Assembly (NCBI GenBank): GCA_918807975.1
Contig: OU964931.1
Span: 15,262,251 to 15,326,250, forward strand
Direction of reading: 5' to 3'
Length of the DNA: 64,000 nucleotides
Source of the DNA: Aplidium turbinatum
Lineage: Eukaryota > Chordata > Ascidiacea > Aplousobranchia > Polyclinidae
A model generated the notes under the pieces. The model was not told where the DNA came from. It did no database searches and was given only the letters and a program-made list of their open reading frames with translations. The first letter of the stretch is position 1, and the number at the start of each line of letters is the position of its first letter. Made by a program: the position numbers and the translations under genes. Positions 45,584 to 56,790 of this stretch are shown here, in pieces.

Positions 45584-46589
45584 TGTTGTGACTCTTCGTT
45601 CATTTTAGATACCGGTACCCGTATAAAAATATTGACACGGTTTATTGCTTATCACGGAGTGTCCTGTGCATGTCGTTTTTTCGATTTTTTATTGTTTTAT
45701 ATTCGGTTGGCGGACGTTTTGGTTTTGGGGTTAGATTATGGATTCTTAAAAGCATTATAGTATGTGGACAGCTAGCACTAGCAGAGTGGTCGCTGTTTTG
45801 TAGTTAGGCAACAACTACGAACAAAGTATTATCTTGCCCTTTATCATGTATTTTTCAACTTGTACTTCATGGAAAGAAGAATAGTTGTAGATCAGTACTC
45901 ATATACATCCATTTTCTTTGAAAAGTAACTAGTTACTTTTTAAAAAACGGTAACTGTAACTAGTTACTTTTTGAGCGAAGTAACTGTAACTCAAGTTACT
46001 TTAAAAGTAACTAGTGCCCACCACTGGATATTCAATGAATGCTCATAATTACTTGTTAATTCAACTACCCGTATACTTGCTTTACACCTAGCCAACTGCA
46101 AATGTTTTGTCAAAAAAAAAAAACAGCTAACTGGTAACCTTTCAACTGTCCTTTCAAACAAGTAGGCTATTCTTTAAATATGTTCTACATAACACTTGCT
46201 AATTGTCTTCTGTAGCTGAGTGTACCAGCTGCACTACAAAACTTTTTGCAATTTTAAAAGGAACCGCATGTTTAACGCGATACCAACTACCGCCCTTCTA
46301 GTGTCATGAGAGTAAGGCAATCGCTCTGAGCCTTCGTATCCCCTTGTTTAGATATCCCTGGTTTCACAATGATAGTTTCATATTCTGACCAGCGCGACTC
46401 ATCCGAATTACCGGCGCCTTTTCGATTGCCGTTCCAGGGTTCTCACCACTCGGCTATGCAGCCGAAATATCCCATTAAACTACGTCATTGAACCTTTCCA
46501 AGTAGGCTACCTTTTCTGGTAAGAGATAGAAAGAAACCGTGACATCCTCTCTTTTTGTCCCCCAGCAGGGCATAGGCCTACACCAGAGG

Positions 46590-47190
46590 CACTGATAAAT
46601 TTTCCTTCAGTCCGTGTTTTGTGTAAAGCTGTTCAAACAGTGAAGGCACTGCCTTGAAGGTGCCATCAGCATACCAGTGCTTTGAACGGGCAAGGAGTTG
46701 CACATTTCTTCAGTGATAAAGAGGACCATGCGGTTATCCGCAGGCTCAGAATCATAGGCCAAAAATGTTACATCAGCAAACGTTTGCTTGTAGTCTACTG
46801 GAAGCACAATGTCACAGAGAACGTGGGATTGCATTTTCCTTCAATCGCACTTATGTGACTGTCCTTTTCATGCTCTGCACACTTGGCAGTTTTGCTGCCG
46901 TGGCTTGACTGAGTCCAATAGTTTCTGCTGAGACTAGGTAACTTGAGGCATCACGACTGTCTTTTGTTGCAAAACGAATGTTTTCTATGACCTTTGTTGC
47001 TTCGACATGACCAGCATGGTTGTGCTCACCTTTGGATCGTACAAATGCTCACATTCCAATAAGTAGTTTCTTGCCCTTGTGCGTTAAGTGCACTATAATC
47101 TTTGTAATAAAGCTGGCCACCATACAAAAGTTTTGGCTTTCCTTTTTCGCTGCGCAAAAACTGTAATGCCATTCTAAATCAGGGACTCCA
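46590..47190 (-). pseudogene. FLYWCH-MULE transposase fossil
   Basis: Read from 47180 downwards: LQFLRSEKGKPKLLYGGQLY and YKDYSALNAQGQETTYW fit a FLYWCH zinc finger; GEHNHAGHVEATKVIENIRF continues into its His part and the linker; ADNRMVLFITEEM and, after a change of frame near 46685, HWYADGTFKAVPSLFEQLY match the start of the MULE catalytic domain (family pattern WYADGTFKVVPxLFxQLY, which includes the first catalytic Asp). At least two frame changes occur and the C-terminal catalytic part is absent. Host-type FLYWCH genes are less likely because of the directly adjoining MULE core. It is a possible relative of the source of enzyme for the foldback elements here. Confidence 0.75.
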
Positions 47191-47807
47191 CACTATCTGC
47201 TGGTCTACAGCACAATTAGCACATCTCTAGCATATAGCCTACCTACCCTAATTAATTGTTCGTAAACAATTGTAACTGTTTTACAAACAATTGTTTGCGA
47301 ACAATTAGTATTACGGTCAATTCCATGCACGCAGAAATGCTTTACGAAGAATTGTGTTATGAAGAATTAATTTTACGAACAACTGGTTACGAAAAAAACG
47401 TCGGACACAGTTTAATTTTATGTTCTGAATCATGATTTTGATTCAGTTTGTCTCATTCTATTTGAATTCAAGTTAGGCGTTATTTGGCTGCAACGTTTTC
47501 GATCTGGAGGTTTGCTTTTTCTTTGCAATAAACTCATACTTGTAGAAACCAAGAAATCATTCTCAGATCTAGAGTGCTTGTACTCGGGATGTTGCTGCAA
47601 CAGTTACAGCTAAGTATGGGCAGATGCTCCAGACTATTCGACGTCCGCTACATGCTCAACACCCAAAATGAAAGATAAGCACGTTTATAACACAAGAGAT
47701 ATGCAAGACAGGAAAATACAAGACCAGTCAAACTAACTTGTTCAAAACACATAAAATGATAGATAAATGTCATCACAAACAATAAGACAATTTTTTAATA
47801 CGAACTG
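47191..47807. other. Gap with small inverted repeats
   Basis: Around 47250-47400 several AATTGTTCGTAAACAATTG-like and TTGTTTGCGAACAATT palindromes cluster; they could be an end of a worn element. No gene seen. Confidence 0.4.
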
Positions 47808-47815
47808 ATTGCAGG

Positions 47816-49111
47816 CAGTGGCGGATTTAGGAAAAAATTTTAGGGGGCGCCAAAGAAGTATGGAACAACGTCGCCGCAAATGGCTTGGGAAAATTTTTTG
47901 CGTTTTTATCAATAAAATTGCCTGTCTATAGTGTCTAAGTCAGGTAGGCTACTAGTCATTCCCACATCACAAATCAACATCACAAGTAACAATCAGTTGT
48001 AAAGTTGAGGCAATGCCATAATGCCGCACGTGGCAATTAAAAGCAATAACGAACGTGAAATGATAATTTAGGTATTTTCCACTAAAAGTTTAGGCTACAC
48101 AACAGTGATTGCTCCAAGTGAATGAAAAGGGGTAACTACCAAAATCCCTTTTAATAAATCACCAACCTAAAGTGCCTGAAGCTCACTGGTGCATAGCCCA
48201 AAAAAATGCATTATAAAAAAACATTCAAACGGTGAGGCCTACGTGTACTTTGTACAAGTGAGTGGTACTCAGTTAAGATATTGCGAATAAACAAATAATT
48301 CAAATATGAACAAAGCGCTTGCAGCAATAAGAGTCTACTATTTTGTAGAATAAGCGAAATCGGGCCTATGCCCTCAGTAAAAAAAAATATTGTAAACTGA
48401 CAATGATGCAATTGAGCAAAAGAACAATACGATTAAACTACTCATGCTGATAATATTGCAAAAACGTCTCAATACGTAATTGTAATTTGTAATAACGTAT
48501 AAAAATGACATTAGATTTCCTCAAACAAGTAATTCGATCACAAACATGTTTTGAATAAAATAGCCTACGTAATAAATTTAGCAGAGATGTGTTCAAGACC
48601 AGATCCAGCTTTACTGTCCAAAAGGTTGATGTATGGCATTCCATCCTATCTCTCTGCCTAAAATCTGGATTGCTACCATGCAAGTATAGTATAAAAAGGA
48701 AATTTGCATGCAGATATAAAAAAATAAATTGGAATTTTAGGGGGCGCCGCGGCGCCCGGAATGGCCTGTTTCGGTAAGTCCGATTCGGTGAGTTCCCTAT
48801 TCGGTGAGAGCTTTATTCGGTGATTTTTTTTTAATTATTGTGTACTGCAGCCTAATTATCATTGCCATTATAGGGTTAGGGGGTAAGGGTTACGGGTTAG
48901 TGGTTAGGGGATAAGGGTTAGGGGTTGTGGTTAAGGGTTACGGTCTTATTTCAACGTTTAGCGACGTTAAAACGATGTAAAAGCGGCAATGATAATTAGG
49001 CTACGGTACCCGATAATTTTCAAAAAAAATCACCGAATAGGGTTCTCACCGAAAAGGCTCTCACCGAATAGTAGCAGACCCCCCGGCGCCATAGGTAAAT
49101 CCGCCTCTCTG
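47816..49111. mobile_element. hAT-type non-autonomous element
   Basis: Ends CAGTGGCGGATTTAGG and GTAAATCCGCCTCTCTG, with a 7-of-8 duplication ATTGCAGG/GATGCAGG (47808-47815, 49112-49119). GGGGGCGCC motifs mark the subterminal zones. A foldback-family copy (48757-49081) is nested near the right end. No transposase. Confidence 0.8.
48757..49081. mobile_element. Foldback-family copy with telomere-like core
   Basis: Starts CGGAATGGCCTGTTTCGG and ends CCGAATAGTAGCAGACCC; 8-of-9 duplication CGCGGCGCC/CCCGGCGCC (48748-48756, 49082-49090). The core 48866-48950 is a run of TTAGGGG/GGTTAGGG-like units followed by TTCAACGTTTAGCGACGTTA, a piece of the long-copy arm. This links the short and long forms of the family. 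Confidence 0.85.
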
Positions 49112-49114
49112 GAT

Positions 49115-49288
49115 GCAGGGGATTTCAACCTGGGGGTAACGAGTCGTTGGTCAGGGGATTGCAAAATGCCAGAAATTTTAGTGTATTTTTTTTCAAATAT
49201 TTTTTGTAATAAAAAATAAAAACAGTTATTTTAGAATCGACCCTTTCTTGACCTGGGTTGCGGTGCAAAAAAAGTTGAAATCCACTGG
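49115..49288. mobile_element. Short hAT-like MITE
   Basis: CAGGGGATTTCAACCTGGGGG faces AAAGTTGAAATCCACTGG; the element at 47816 appears to have landed in its left tip. The flanks agree only partly, so the target duplication is uncertain. Confidence 0.5.
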
Positions 49289-49395
49289 ACTAATGGGAAT
49301 GATATCGGAAATGCCTAATTTAACTACTGTCTTAGAAATCAAGATTGGCTGAAACGCAAAAACTAGTGAACACTTTTTGAGAAAAACTGACCCTG

Positions 49396-49401
49396 TTTAT
49401 T
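49396..49401 (-). promoter_or_regulatory. Poly(A) signal AATAAA of POLM
   Basis: AATAAA on the minus strand 16 bases after the POLM stop codon; a very short 3' UTR. No A-tract typical of a recent retrocopy follows. Confidence 0.65.
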
Positions 49402-49416
49402 GACAAATTATTTTTT

Positions 49417-50904
49417 TTAACAGCACCGTTCACTAGGTAGGCGATATTCCAGACCCAATTGTTGAAAAATTTCTGCTTCTGAAGAAGCTGAAAAATGTTC
49501 TTTTGTAACTGAAGAATACATGCCATGACTGGTTAAAACCATTTGTCTCTCAGTTCTTGAAAAACGACGAATTTCACGTTCAAAATGTTTTGTTCCAGTC
49601 CAACCCAACAAAGCGAAAGCAAATTGGTCATGCGGAACAACAATTAAATCAACTCTAACAGCCTTCCAATCCTTCAACAATTTTTTTTTAAAAGTATTCA
49701 GCCAAGCATATCTAAACCTGAATATGCCAAAACATTTATCGAAATGATCCATTGTAGAGGTTGAATGAACAGAATCAGTTTCTTTTGAACTAACTTGAGA
49801 CAACATTCTTTTATCAGAATAGATGAAGTGGTCTTTGAGTTGGTCAATTATTAGAGGAAGGACACCGATTTCTTTTTGGTTTTCAGAGTGTGAAATCAAT
49901 AAATCCACATCATGTCCATTCTGCTTTCCTCTTCGAAAACCTCCAACTAATGTCACAGATAATTTCTGATCAATCTTGGAGCAAGCTTCTTCAACAAGTT
50001 TCAATACATATTTGGCTTCTTCGAGTGAAACTGGTGTATTCAGATCTTCATAGTGTTCTAAGCCTAGTTTTTGGTCTTGATTGAAATTTATAGAACTATG
50101 TTTCACTTCATCAAGAGTATACAAATTTAGGTCATAAAACCATTTTCTTGCAGTACTTGGCCCTACTCCAAAAATACCACAAAATAACTTCATAGTTTGA
50201 TAAAACTTGCTGTTGATTATGCATTCAACTTCGTCCGAAACACCTTCAGAAAGCATTTCTATTACAATCTTTCGACAATGTCCAGCTTTTGAAGAGTTAG
50301 ATGAGCCAAAATAAGGGATATTTTGTAAATCTTCCTCACATTTAATTTCTCTGTTGAAAGACTTTAAACTAGCTGAGCCACGACGAAAAGCAAGAGCACG
50401 TGCTGCAGAATTGACATCATTACGAAACAAAGCATGTTGCTCTAATATTTCCAAAGCGTCACAAAATTTTTTGTTGAAATGGGATAATGGTGTACACATC
50501 TGGCATGCATATTTAGACACACTTGACAAAGCATCAATGCATATCTTTTTGGAAGGAGAAGGTTCACTATCTAAACCTTGAGATGTAGAAGAATTTAAAG
50601 TTTTCTTTAGGTCTTCCACCTTCAATTTACAATTTTCATTAATTTGCAAAACTTTTTTCTCTTTCATGCATTGAATAAACCATGAAATGTCAACTATGGT
50701 TTGTGCTTCACTTATTGCAATGCCAGGACCATTCTTCTTCAAAAGAAAACTAATCACTTGTTCTGCTGTGCTTTCTTGTGCTAAAGCAACACTGGCATCT
50801 TTAATGTCAGAGCATACTATAAAAATTCCACTTTTTGTTGCTATACTTTTCAAATGTTGAAGTCTAGCTTTATTTATGCGCCTTTCCACAAAATATATTT
50901 TCAT
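49417..50904 (-). CDS. POLM: DNA polymerase mu (family X), single exon
   Basis: Gap-filling polymerase of non-homologous end joining, nuclear. From the first in-frame ATG (50904-50902; the upstream stop leaves no earlier ATG) the protein has 495 residues, against 494 in human POLM. Order: N-terminal BRCT domain (about 1-97, with DISWFIQCM), linker, the 8-kDa domain (YACQMCTPLSHFNKKFCDAL at 132-151), fingers motif QTMKLFCGIFGVG (236-248), palm GGFRRGKQNGHDVDLLI (321-337) with metal-binding D332 and D334, VRVDLIV with third D419, and GWTGTK (434-439). The segment about 361-385 corresponds to Loop1. FALLGWTGTKHFEREIRRFS and the C-terminus QQLGLEYRLP fit mu better than TdT, though an ancestral mu/TdT cannot be excluded. 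All catalytic residues are present and the frame is intact. No introns, whereas the human gene has about eleven exons. Confidence 0.95.
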   Translation of the reverse strand: MKIYFVERRINKARLQHLKSIATKSGIFIVCSDIKDASVALAQESTAEQVISFLLKKNGPGIAISEAQTIVDISWFIQCMKEKKVLQINENCKLKVEDLKKTLNSSTSQGLDSEPSPSKKICIDALSSVSKYACQMCTPLSHFNKKFCDALEILEQHALFRNDVNSAARALAFRRGSASLKSFNREIKCEEDLQNIPYFGSSNSSKAGHCRKIVIEMLSEGVSDEVECIINSKFYQTMKLFCGIFGVGPSTARKWFYDLNLYTLDEVKHSSINFNQDQKLGLEHYEDLNTPVSLEEAKYVLKLVEEACSKIDQKLSVTLVGGFRRGKQNGHDVDLLISHSENQKEIGVLPLIIDQLKDHFIYSDKRMLSQVSSKETDSVHSTSTMDHFDKCFGIFRFRYAWLNTFKKKLLKDWKAVRVDLIVVPHDQFAFALLGWTGTKHFEREIRRFSRTERQMVLTSHGMYSSVTKEHFSASSEAEIFQQLGLEYRLPSERCC

Positions 50905-50929
50905 ATTATTGTTGTGCTGTATCAATGTA

Positions 50930-51625
50930 AAGCCAGGAATGAAGTTTTCACATACGGCAAGTCATAATTTGTGTTAAACTTTATCAGCCCAAGTTAAATT
51001 ATAAAACGTAAACAATAATGCAAGACTGTTAAAAAAAACACAATTAGTTAGAGTTTGTTGACCTACAACATGAAACAAAAAGAGCTCATGAGATCAATAG
51101 TCAGCTGTCATGCCATTGAAAGGTTGTAGCTAACACAGGATGCACATTGTACACCCAACTTGAGTATGGAAAAAAAACCTTTGAAAGATTCTACATTACC
51201 CGATAAACTCCAGCTCACACCGGATACTAAAGCTCTCCCGAGCACAGACTAATCCAAAAAAGAAGCTAATCTAAACCAGTGTTTCTGCAACATTTATGGC
51301 CCATGACCCTTTTTAGGAATGTTAACAGCCTCCAACTACTAACTTGCAGCTCTCTTTCCAATAGATATATAAATTATCAGAACAATAGCGACAATAACGA
51401 AGAATTTCAAACAACTCTTTAATACAGTTGCGCTTAACTGTTATTTTTAAATAACTGTTATTAAACGTTACTTTGAAATCTTATCTGTTAGTTTTAACTG
51501 TTGGTGTTGGTATATATACTTTATAACAGTTAACGAACAAAAACCATGAAAGTAGCAGAAGGCTGCAATAAATCTCAGAGAACTTGTTTGCGGCATGGTA
51601 TGTCATTTTATATTACTTTTTCTTA
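50930..51625. other. POLM upstream region
   Basis: No gene seen. An end-like CAGTGTTTCTGCAACATTTATGG occurs at 51277 without a partner, and AACTGTTATTTTTAAATAACTG at 51435 is a small palindrome. A promoter presumably lies here, but no distinct element can be read. Confidence 0.35.
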
Positions 51626-51633
51626 TTCACAAC

Positions 51634-53927
51634 TAGAGATGTAAAAAAACGTTTTTTTTTTGTTTTTAAAAAAAACGAGCTCGTTTTTTTTGTTTTTTAT
51701 CGTTTTTTTTTTGTTTTTTATTCGTTTTTTTTGTTTTTTTTTTACCTATTTTGACATTAAATGTCACAATATGCAGCAATTAGGGTAAACTCATTGCAAT
51801 AGCGTCTCTTTCAACAAAGAAACAGTCTCATAACTCGTATAACTTACTTTAAATGAGACTATATGTCTGGTATAGGCCTATTTTTTCATTGCAATTTTGT
51901 AGATCCCAAGTCTCGACACACGAGCCATAAAGATTTCTCACTGTCTCAAATAGCAGTAACAGTGTCCTATGGTTGGCCCATCTCAAGTATTGTCTGTAAT
52001 TTGGTCGAGCCAGTTGTTAAATGCAGTACCACACTCGTGTACAGTTTTGAAGCCACCTGGGATTTTGGTTAATGGGCATGTTAGGACCAGGTGGTCAGTG
52101 TCCTGTTTTTCTACTTAACAAAGGCACTTTTGACCAGCACTCCACACCTTTTCCAGTACAACGTCAAGAGGTTGTTCCAGTTGATGTGCATTTGGTGCCA
52201 ACTTGATGAAAATCACACAAACGGTTCTCGAGTTATAAGTGAAGTAACCTTGGCCACTAGGTGGCTTCATAGATAAGGAGCAATAGAGAAATGGCAATAT
52301 CTCAAGAACCGCTCAACATATTTGGATAATATTTAGCTCTACCCCATGTTTTCTGGGGTGGGCTATTTGTTTATGAACATTAAAACAAGTTTTGGCAACT
52401 ATTTTTTCAGATAAAAAGAAATTAACCTCTTGTCGTTATGCACCAATAAAACCATGATGCGTAACTTTAAAAAAAAATTGTTTTTTAATTGGGTAGAGGA
52501 AAATTTGATGAAAAGTTTGGCAAAAGCAGTGTAGTGCTAAAGCCCCAACTTTTAGCCCAAATCACATTTAAATGTAGTGAAAGATGGAAAAATTTTGATG
52601 TTTTTTATTTTCCCTGAAGAGGTTCAATACTCCATTGTGATGTCATAGTCATGTTTGTTTTCCTTAATCACACCATTGTGCTGTCATAGACATTTTTAAA
52701 AGAAGTATGGTTGCACTTATCTATCCAAATTGAACTACTGTAGTTTTCAGGACTTTGAGACTTTAGCACTTTTCTGTTTTTGCCAAACTTTTCATCAATC
52801 TTTTCTCTACCTAATAAAAAAAAAAAAAATTAAAGTTACGCATCATGGTTTTATTGGTGCGTAACGACAAGAGGTCAATTCTCACTCCTTTCTACCCCAG
52901 CGTAGTTCCCAAATAAAATAAGTTTTCATCTTTGATGTTTGTTTTGTATCTTTATCCTGCATTGCGGTAGCCTAATATGGGTAAAACTTTATTCTTGTCA
53001 GGAAAAGTATTATGAAGCATTTATTCACTATGTGAACACTGCGAGCAGTGCTGAAAAACTCCACTTTAAAGGGAAACTTTCTTCATTCATGGTTGGTAGT
53101 TACTAGCAATAGTTAACATGGGTGGTGGGCATTTGAAAGGAACATTAACCTAAACCTTTTCTGACAAATGCACTGACTTTTGACAGCTAAAAATATCAGT
53201 GATAAGATCTCTTGCATTATGTCACAAATGATCTGCAGGAAGCATCAATGACAAAGTGTCTAAGACCTTACAACACACGAAAAGAATACTTCTGTTTCAA
53301 CATTTATAAAGCATATTCATCGTTGTTAAGCTATCAGTTAAAAAAAACATGTTTAAACAAGCTATTGGCAATAGCTTGCATTAGTAAATTACCACAAACA
53401 AGGTAATGTGTGTTCTGAATACTGCCATCTTGTTTTTGCCAAAATTTCGTCAACCCATTGAGTGTGTACAAGAATAACCAGTAGGCCTACCGGTACACTA
53501 ACATCGTAGGCTACCTTCCATAAAGGGCACTTCCATAAAAGGAAAAAGAAATTAACTCATCTACATTATGTCATGTATCAAATTGCATGAATTCAATGTT
53601 TGTTAGGTCTACTGCCACAAACATGCCTGAGAATGAAAAAGAAAGTGAAACAACGTAGGCTATAGGGCTATGCAAAAAACATATGCTGCTGCCAAGCACA
53701 CACACTTAGGAATTTCAGCACACCAATAAACCAATTTTACTAGTTTAATGTTTTTCAAGAGCACTATAATGAAACTAAGCTGCAAATTGTAAAAAATTTG
53801 CAACTTTTCCAGAAAAATATGAAAAAAAACCAAAAAACGCGTGTTTTTTTTGGCCCAAGTTTTTTTTGAAAAAAAACACGTTTTTTTTAAAAAAAAACGG
53901 TTCGTTTTTTTTGCATTTACAACTCTA
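51634..53927. mobile_element. hAT-like element with homopolymer-rich ends, TSD TTCACAAC
   Basis: TAGAGATGTAAAAAAACG at the left, and TGCATTTACAACTCTA at the right, in an exact 8-bp duplication TTCACAAC (51626-51633, 53928-53935). Both subterminal zones are poly(T)/poly(A) runs broken by CG (GTTTTTTTTGTTTT, AAAAAAAACG). Inside, 52424-52540 and 52786-52880 form an inverted repeat (ACCTCTTGTCGTTA against its complement), perhaps a nested MITE. The ends resemble those at 37585. No transposase. Confidence 0.8.
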
Positions 53928-54196
53928 TTCACAACACATGATTGAAAAAGCATCTGCATTTGATATTTACTCAATACTCAATTACTCATTCATATCACAT
54001 GAATCGAAAAATTAAAGGAACGATATGATTCTACTCTACGTAGGCTTAAGTTGTATGATTCTGCAAAAAACTAATTGGGATAAAGAAAAAAATATGCCAA
54101 AAAAGAACCAAGGTTGCCAGGTAGCCTAAAATTCGTACAAAAAAAGATAAATTGGCCTAGAATCTACTTCTTCAGGCATGTCCTTTGGTGTATCAA

Positions 54197-55801
54197 CTGG
54201 GTTTTTTTTTTCGCTGACACTTTTCGGTCATTTGTCCGAAATGACTTGAAAAAATTCGGTAATTTTTTATTTATTTCGGTCATTTTTGCTGATGAAAATA
54301 TTTTCTTTCAAGTAGCTAATACAAACCAAAATTTGCACTTCCTGACCAGCTACAACATAAGCGCCAACTTTTTATGCTGTATTGATACATAAAACAATAG
54401 ATGAACCAGCGATCGGCAGCAGGACAACATTTTTTAAATGCAAACCGCAACAGCTTCGCGATAAATAATCACTAGAACGAGTAGGATGTTACAATTCCAC
54501 ACCAGACAAAATCTGTCATTTTTACATTGATTTAACGTCTGCAGACGTTGAATCAATGTAAAAATGACTGATTTTGCTGCCTGCGACATAGCAAAAATCT
54601 ACCATTTTGTGTCGATTCAATGTCATCTGATGTTGCATGCACCCAAAAACAACATAATTTGCTACGTAGACGGAACGTGCGTTTAGCTTTATGCGCTTGC
54701 AAACAGACTCGATGTTGCTTTCGAAAGTCGAAACCTCTACAGTGAATTGTCGCAGCAGTGAATCCCTCGCTGCGAAAATGAACTTGAAGTCTCGGCACGA
54801 CGTAACCACTAACCAACGCAACAAGGGCTGGTACAAACCGCGTTGCGCACATGCGGAATAATCAACGCAACAACGGACTCGCACAAACTGCATGGCGCAC
54901 ACACGACCGTTGCCATAGAAACCTGATCAAAGGCGGGAATATGCGCATCTTTTGTTTCATCTGCAACTGCAACACGAGAACAGGTCAGTCATACTCATAA
55001 GTTGCGATATTGTAGTGAAAAGGGAGCTATGTCATTCAAGTCGAAACCTTAATCAAACGTCTCTCCGTAACTATTTTTCAAGGGCTGTTTACGGATGTCA
55101 GCAACTTTTAAATTTATTCAAGGTGACGTGCTGTTGAATTGATGTAAACGTGAATGATTTTACTTTCAACAGGTACATTTTCAAGCGTATAATCAAGTTA
55201 GTATTTGCATTCCATTTTCAAGACATTGTCATTCCATTTACAGCATACCGTACCTTTTACTTTTTAGTAAACCTTTTCGTCTCTTGTTTCATGGTAATAA
55301 ATCTAATTCGTTGCTAAACTTTATGTTGTGCTTAACTTAAAGAGTCGCAGTCCATCAACCGCTAGCCTACGCAGACGCATGACATGTGTTTGCTTAACCG
55401 AAGTGGTCGAGTTTTGTTTATAATAATTAACGGTAGGTCGAACGTAGCGATAACTCCGAGTGTGGCAATAAAAGCAATCCTAGTGTGACGACATAATTAT
55501 GTCATCCATCTGCGTGACATTTTGCTGAATTTACGTTGCTGCTGATGAAACACGCTTTCGCCCCTACGGCCAAAAAATAGTTAGGCGCCTATGAGCTACA
55601 ACATTAAGTTTTGCTGAGAAACGTTGTCGTGTTTTATCTGAGAAAACTTTCTTCAACGTTCATCAGCGAAACTCAACCTTGCAACACCCGATTTGACTAT
55701 ATATTTTTCGGACATTTTGACCGAATTGACTATACTTTTTTCGAACATTTTGCTCAAAAATCGGTCAATGATCGATAAATGACCGAAAAAAAAAAACCCA
55801 G
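54197..55801. mobile_element. hAT-like element with TCGGTCATTT ends, TSD TGTATCAA
   Basis: CTGGGTTTTTTTTTTCGCTG at the left, AAAAAAAAAAACCCAG at the right, inside an exact 8-bp duplication TGTATCAA (54189-54196, 55802-55809). TTCGGTCATTT and AATGACCGAA motifs iterate near both tips. The body is almost wholly made of the nested element 54356-55593. Confidence 0.85.
54356..55593. mobile_element. CATARGCGCC-family hAT-like element
   Basis: Starts CATAAGCGCCAAC, ends GTTAGGCGCCTATG, exact 8-bp duplication AGCTACAA (54348-54355, 55594-55601). It is a sister of 17786-18987, and includes the CAGACAAAATCTGTCATTT palindromic module. Minus-strand frames (54902-54522) are shared with 18401-17907 but are not recognisable proteins; they are simply shared repeat sequence. 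Confidence 0.85.
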
Positions 55802-55809
55802 TGTATCAA

Positions 55810-56790
55810 CAAATGGAAATAAGGTTTAATCTTGTGTCTGTTATCTCATCCGTGTTTGGTGTGTTCTGATGAGTAGTTGTTTCAGAAAGAAATCAAGAAA
55901 TTGAAAAACATGTTTATTCAAATGGATATCTTCATTTTTTTCAATAAAGTCTTAAACACCTTCATGTTTGATGAACCGAAGGACACGCCTGAAGAGATGT
56001 ATTTTAATTATTTTATTAGTAGATAGTCATTCCCCTAACCGCGAATTTTTGGTAAAATAACCCGAAACACGAATTTCAAAATAAACAGGCTAATATTTGT
56101 TCAAACTCAGGCAAGAAGATTGCTATTTCTATTTCTGCACTAAAAATTAGACGAAAACCACTTTTCAGATTTCAGCAAATGTTTGACCTAGTCCCAAAAC
56201 CCTGTCCCTAATAAAATTGAAAACTTTCTGACCGTCTGCACTAACTTTAGACTCTAAAGTCAACAAGAAAAAAGTTATGTGAAAAAATGTACATTTCTCC
56301 CAGAACGAGCAAAAGCATAAAGCAAAGATAAATTTAGGAGCAAAATGAGTGGAGCGTTCAGTTAATCAACGCAAAAATATATCAGAGCCAACAGATTATC
56401 AAATAGACTCATATCTTCATGAGACATTTTGGATAAAGACTATACCCAATTATCCATCATCAGTGTTAAAAATGAGTTAAACTATTGCATTGACACAATA
56501 GAGTCATTGAGGATCAATACAAAATACAGTGGTTTTGGACCATTTGTCGGGTTTTAAGAACTACACTTTTTTGATTTATGAATTTCATTCCACCCTATTG
56601 CACTAACTATGATGCCATAGTACGACAGTACGTCTCGCGCGCACTCGTCACGCAGAGCGAATCGAAATATTTGTAGACTTTGTTAAATCATTTTAATTCC
56701 TCAATGTTGTTTTCGTGTTTCTTATGCTGTGTTGTTCATTTTAATTTCTTTAATAAATATCTTTTTTATCACTGTTGCGTTGTGTAATGG
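55810..56790. other. No gene or element recognised
   Basis: AT-rich with a short CpG-containing block at 56625-56660 (GTCTCGCGCGCACTCGTCACG). No exon or repeat end could be supported. Confidence 0.4.

Larger units (their letters stand above)
44184..46026 (+). mobile_element. hAT transposon remnant, TSD GATATTCA
   Basis: Left end CAAAGGTGGACAGTAACT, right end AGTTACT...AGTGCCCACCACTG, in an exact 8-bp duplication GATATTCA (44176-44183, 46027-46034). Both ends carry long runs of AGTAACTAGTTAC palindromes. The interior holds parts of a hAT transposase on the + strand and a nested Tigger-like MITE. Confidence 0.85.

Noticed and set aside
46430-46485. tRNA-Leu/Ser-like pattern on the minus strand (TAGCCGAGTGGTGA)
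   Set aside because: No B box or acceptor pairing can be found; at most an old SINE fragment.
51650-51740. T/A-rich tract as a microsatellite
   Set aside because: It forms one subterminal part of the 51634-53927 element and is mirrored at the other end, so it is part of the transposon.
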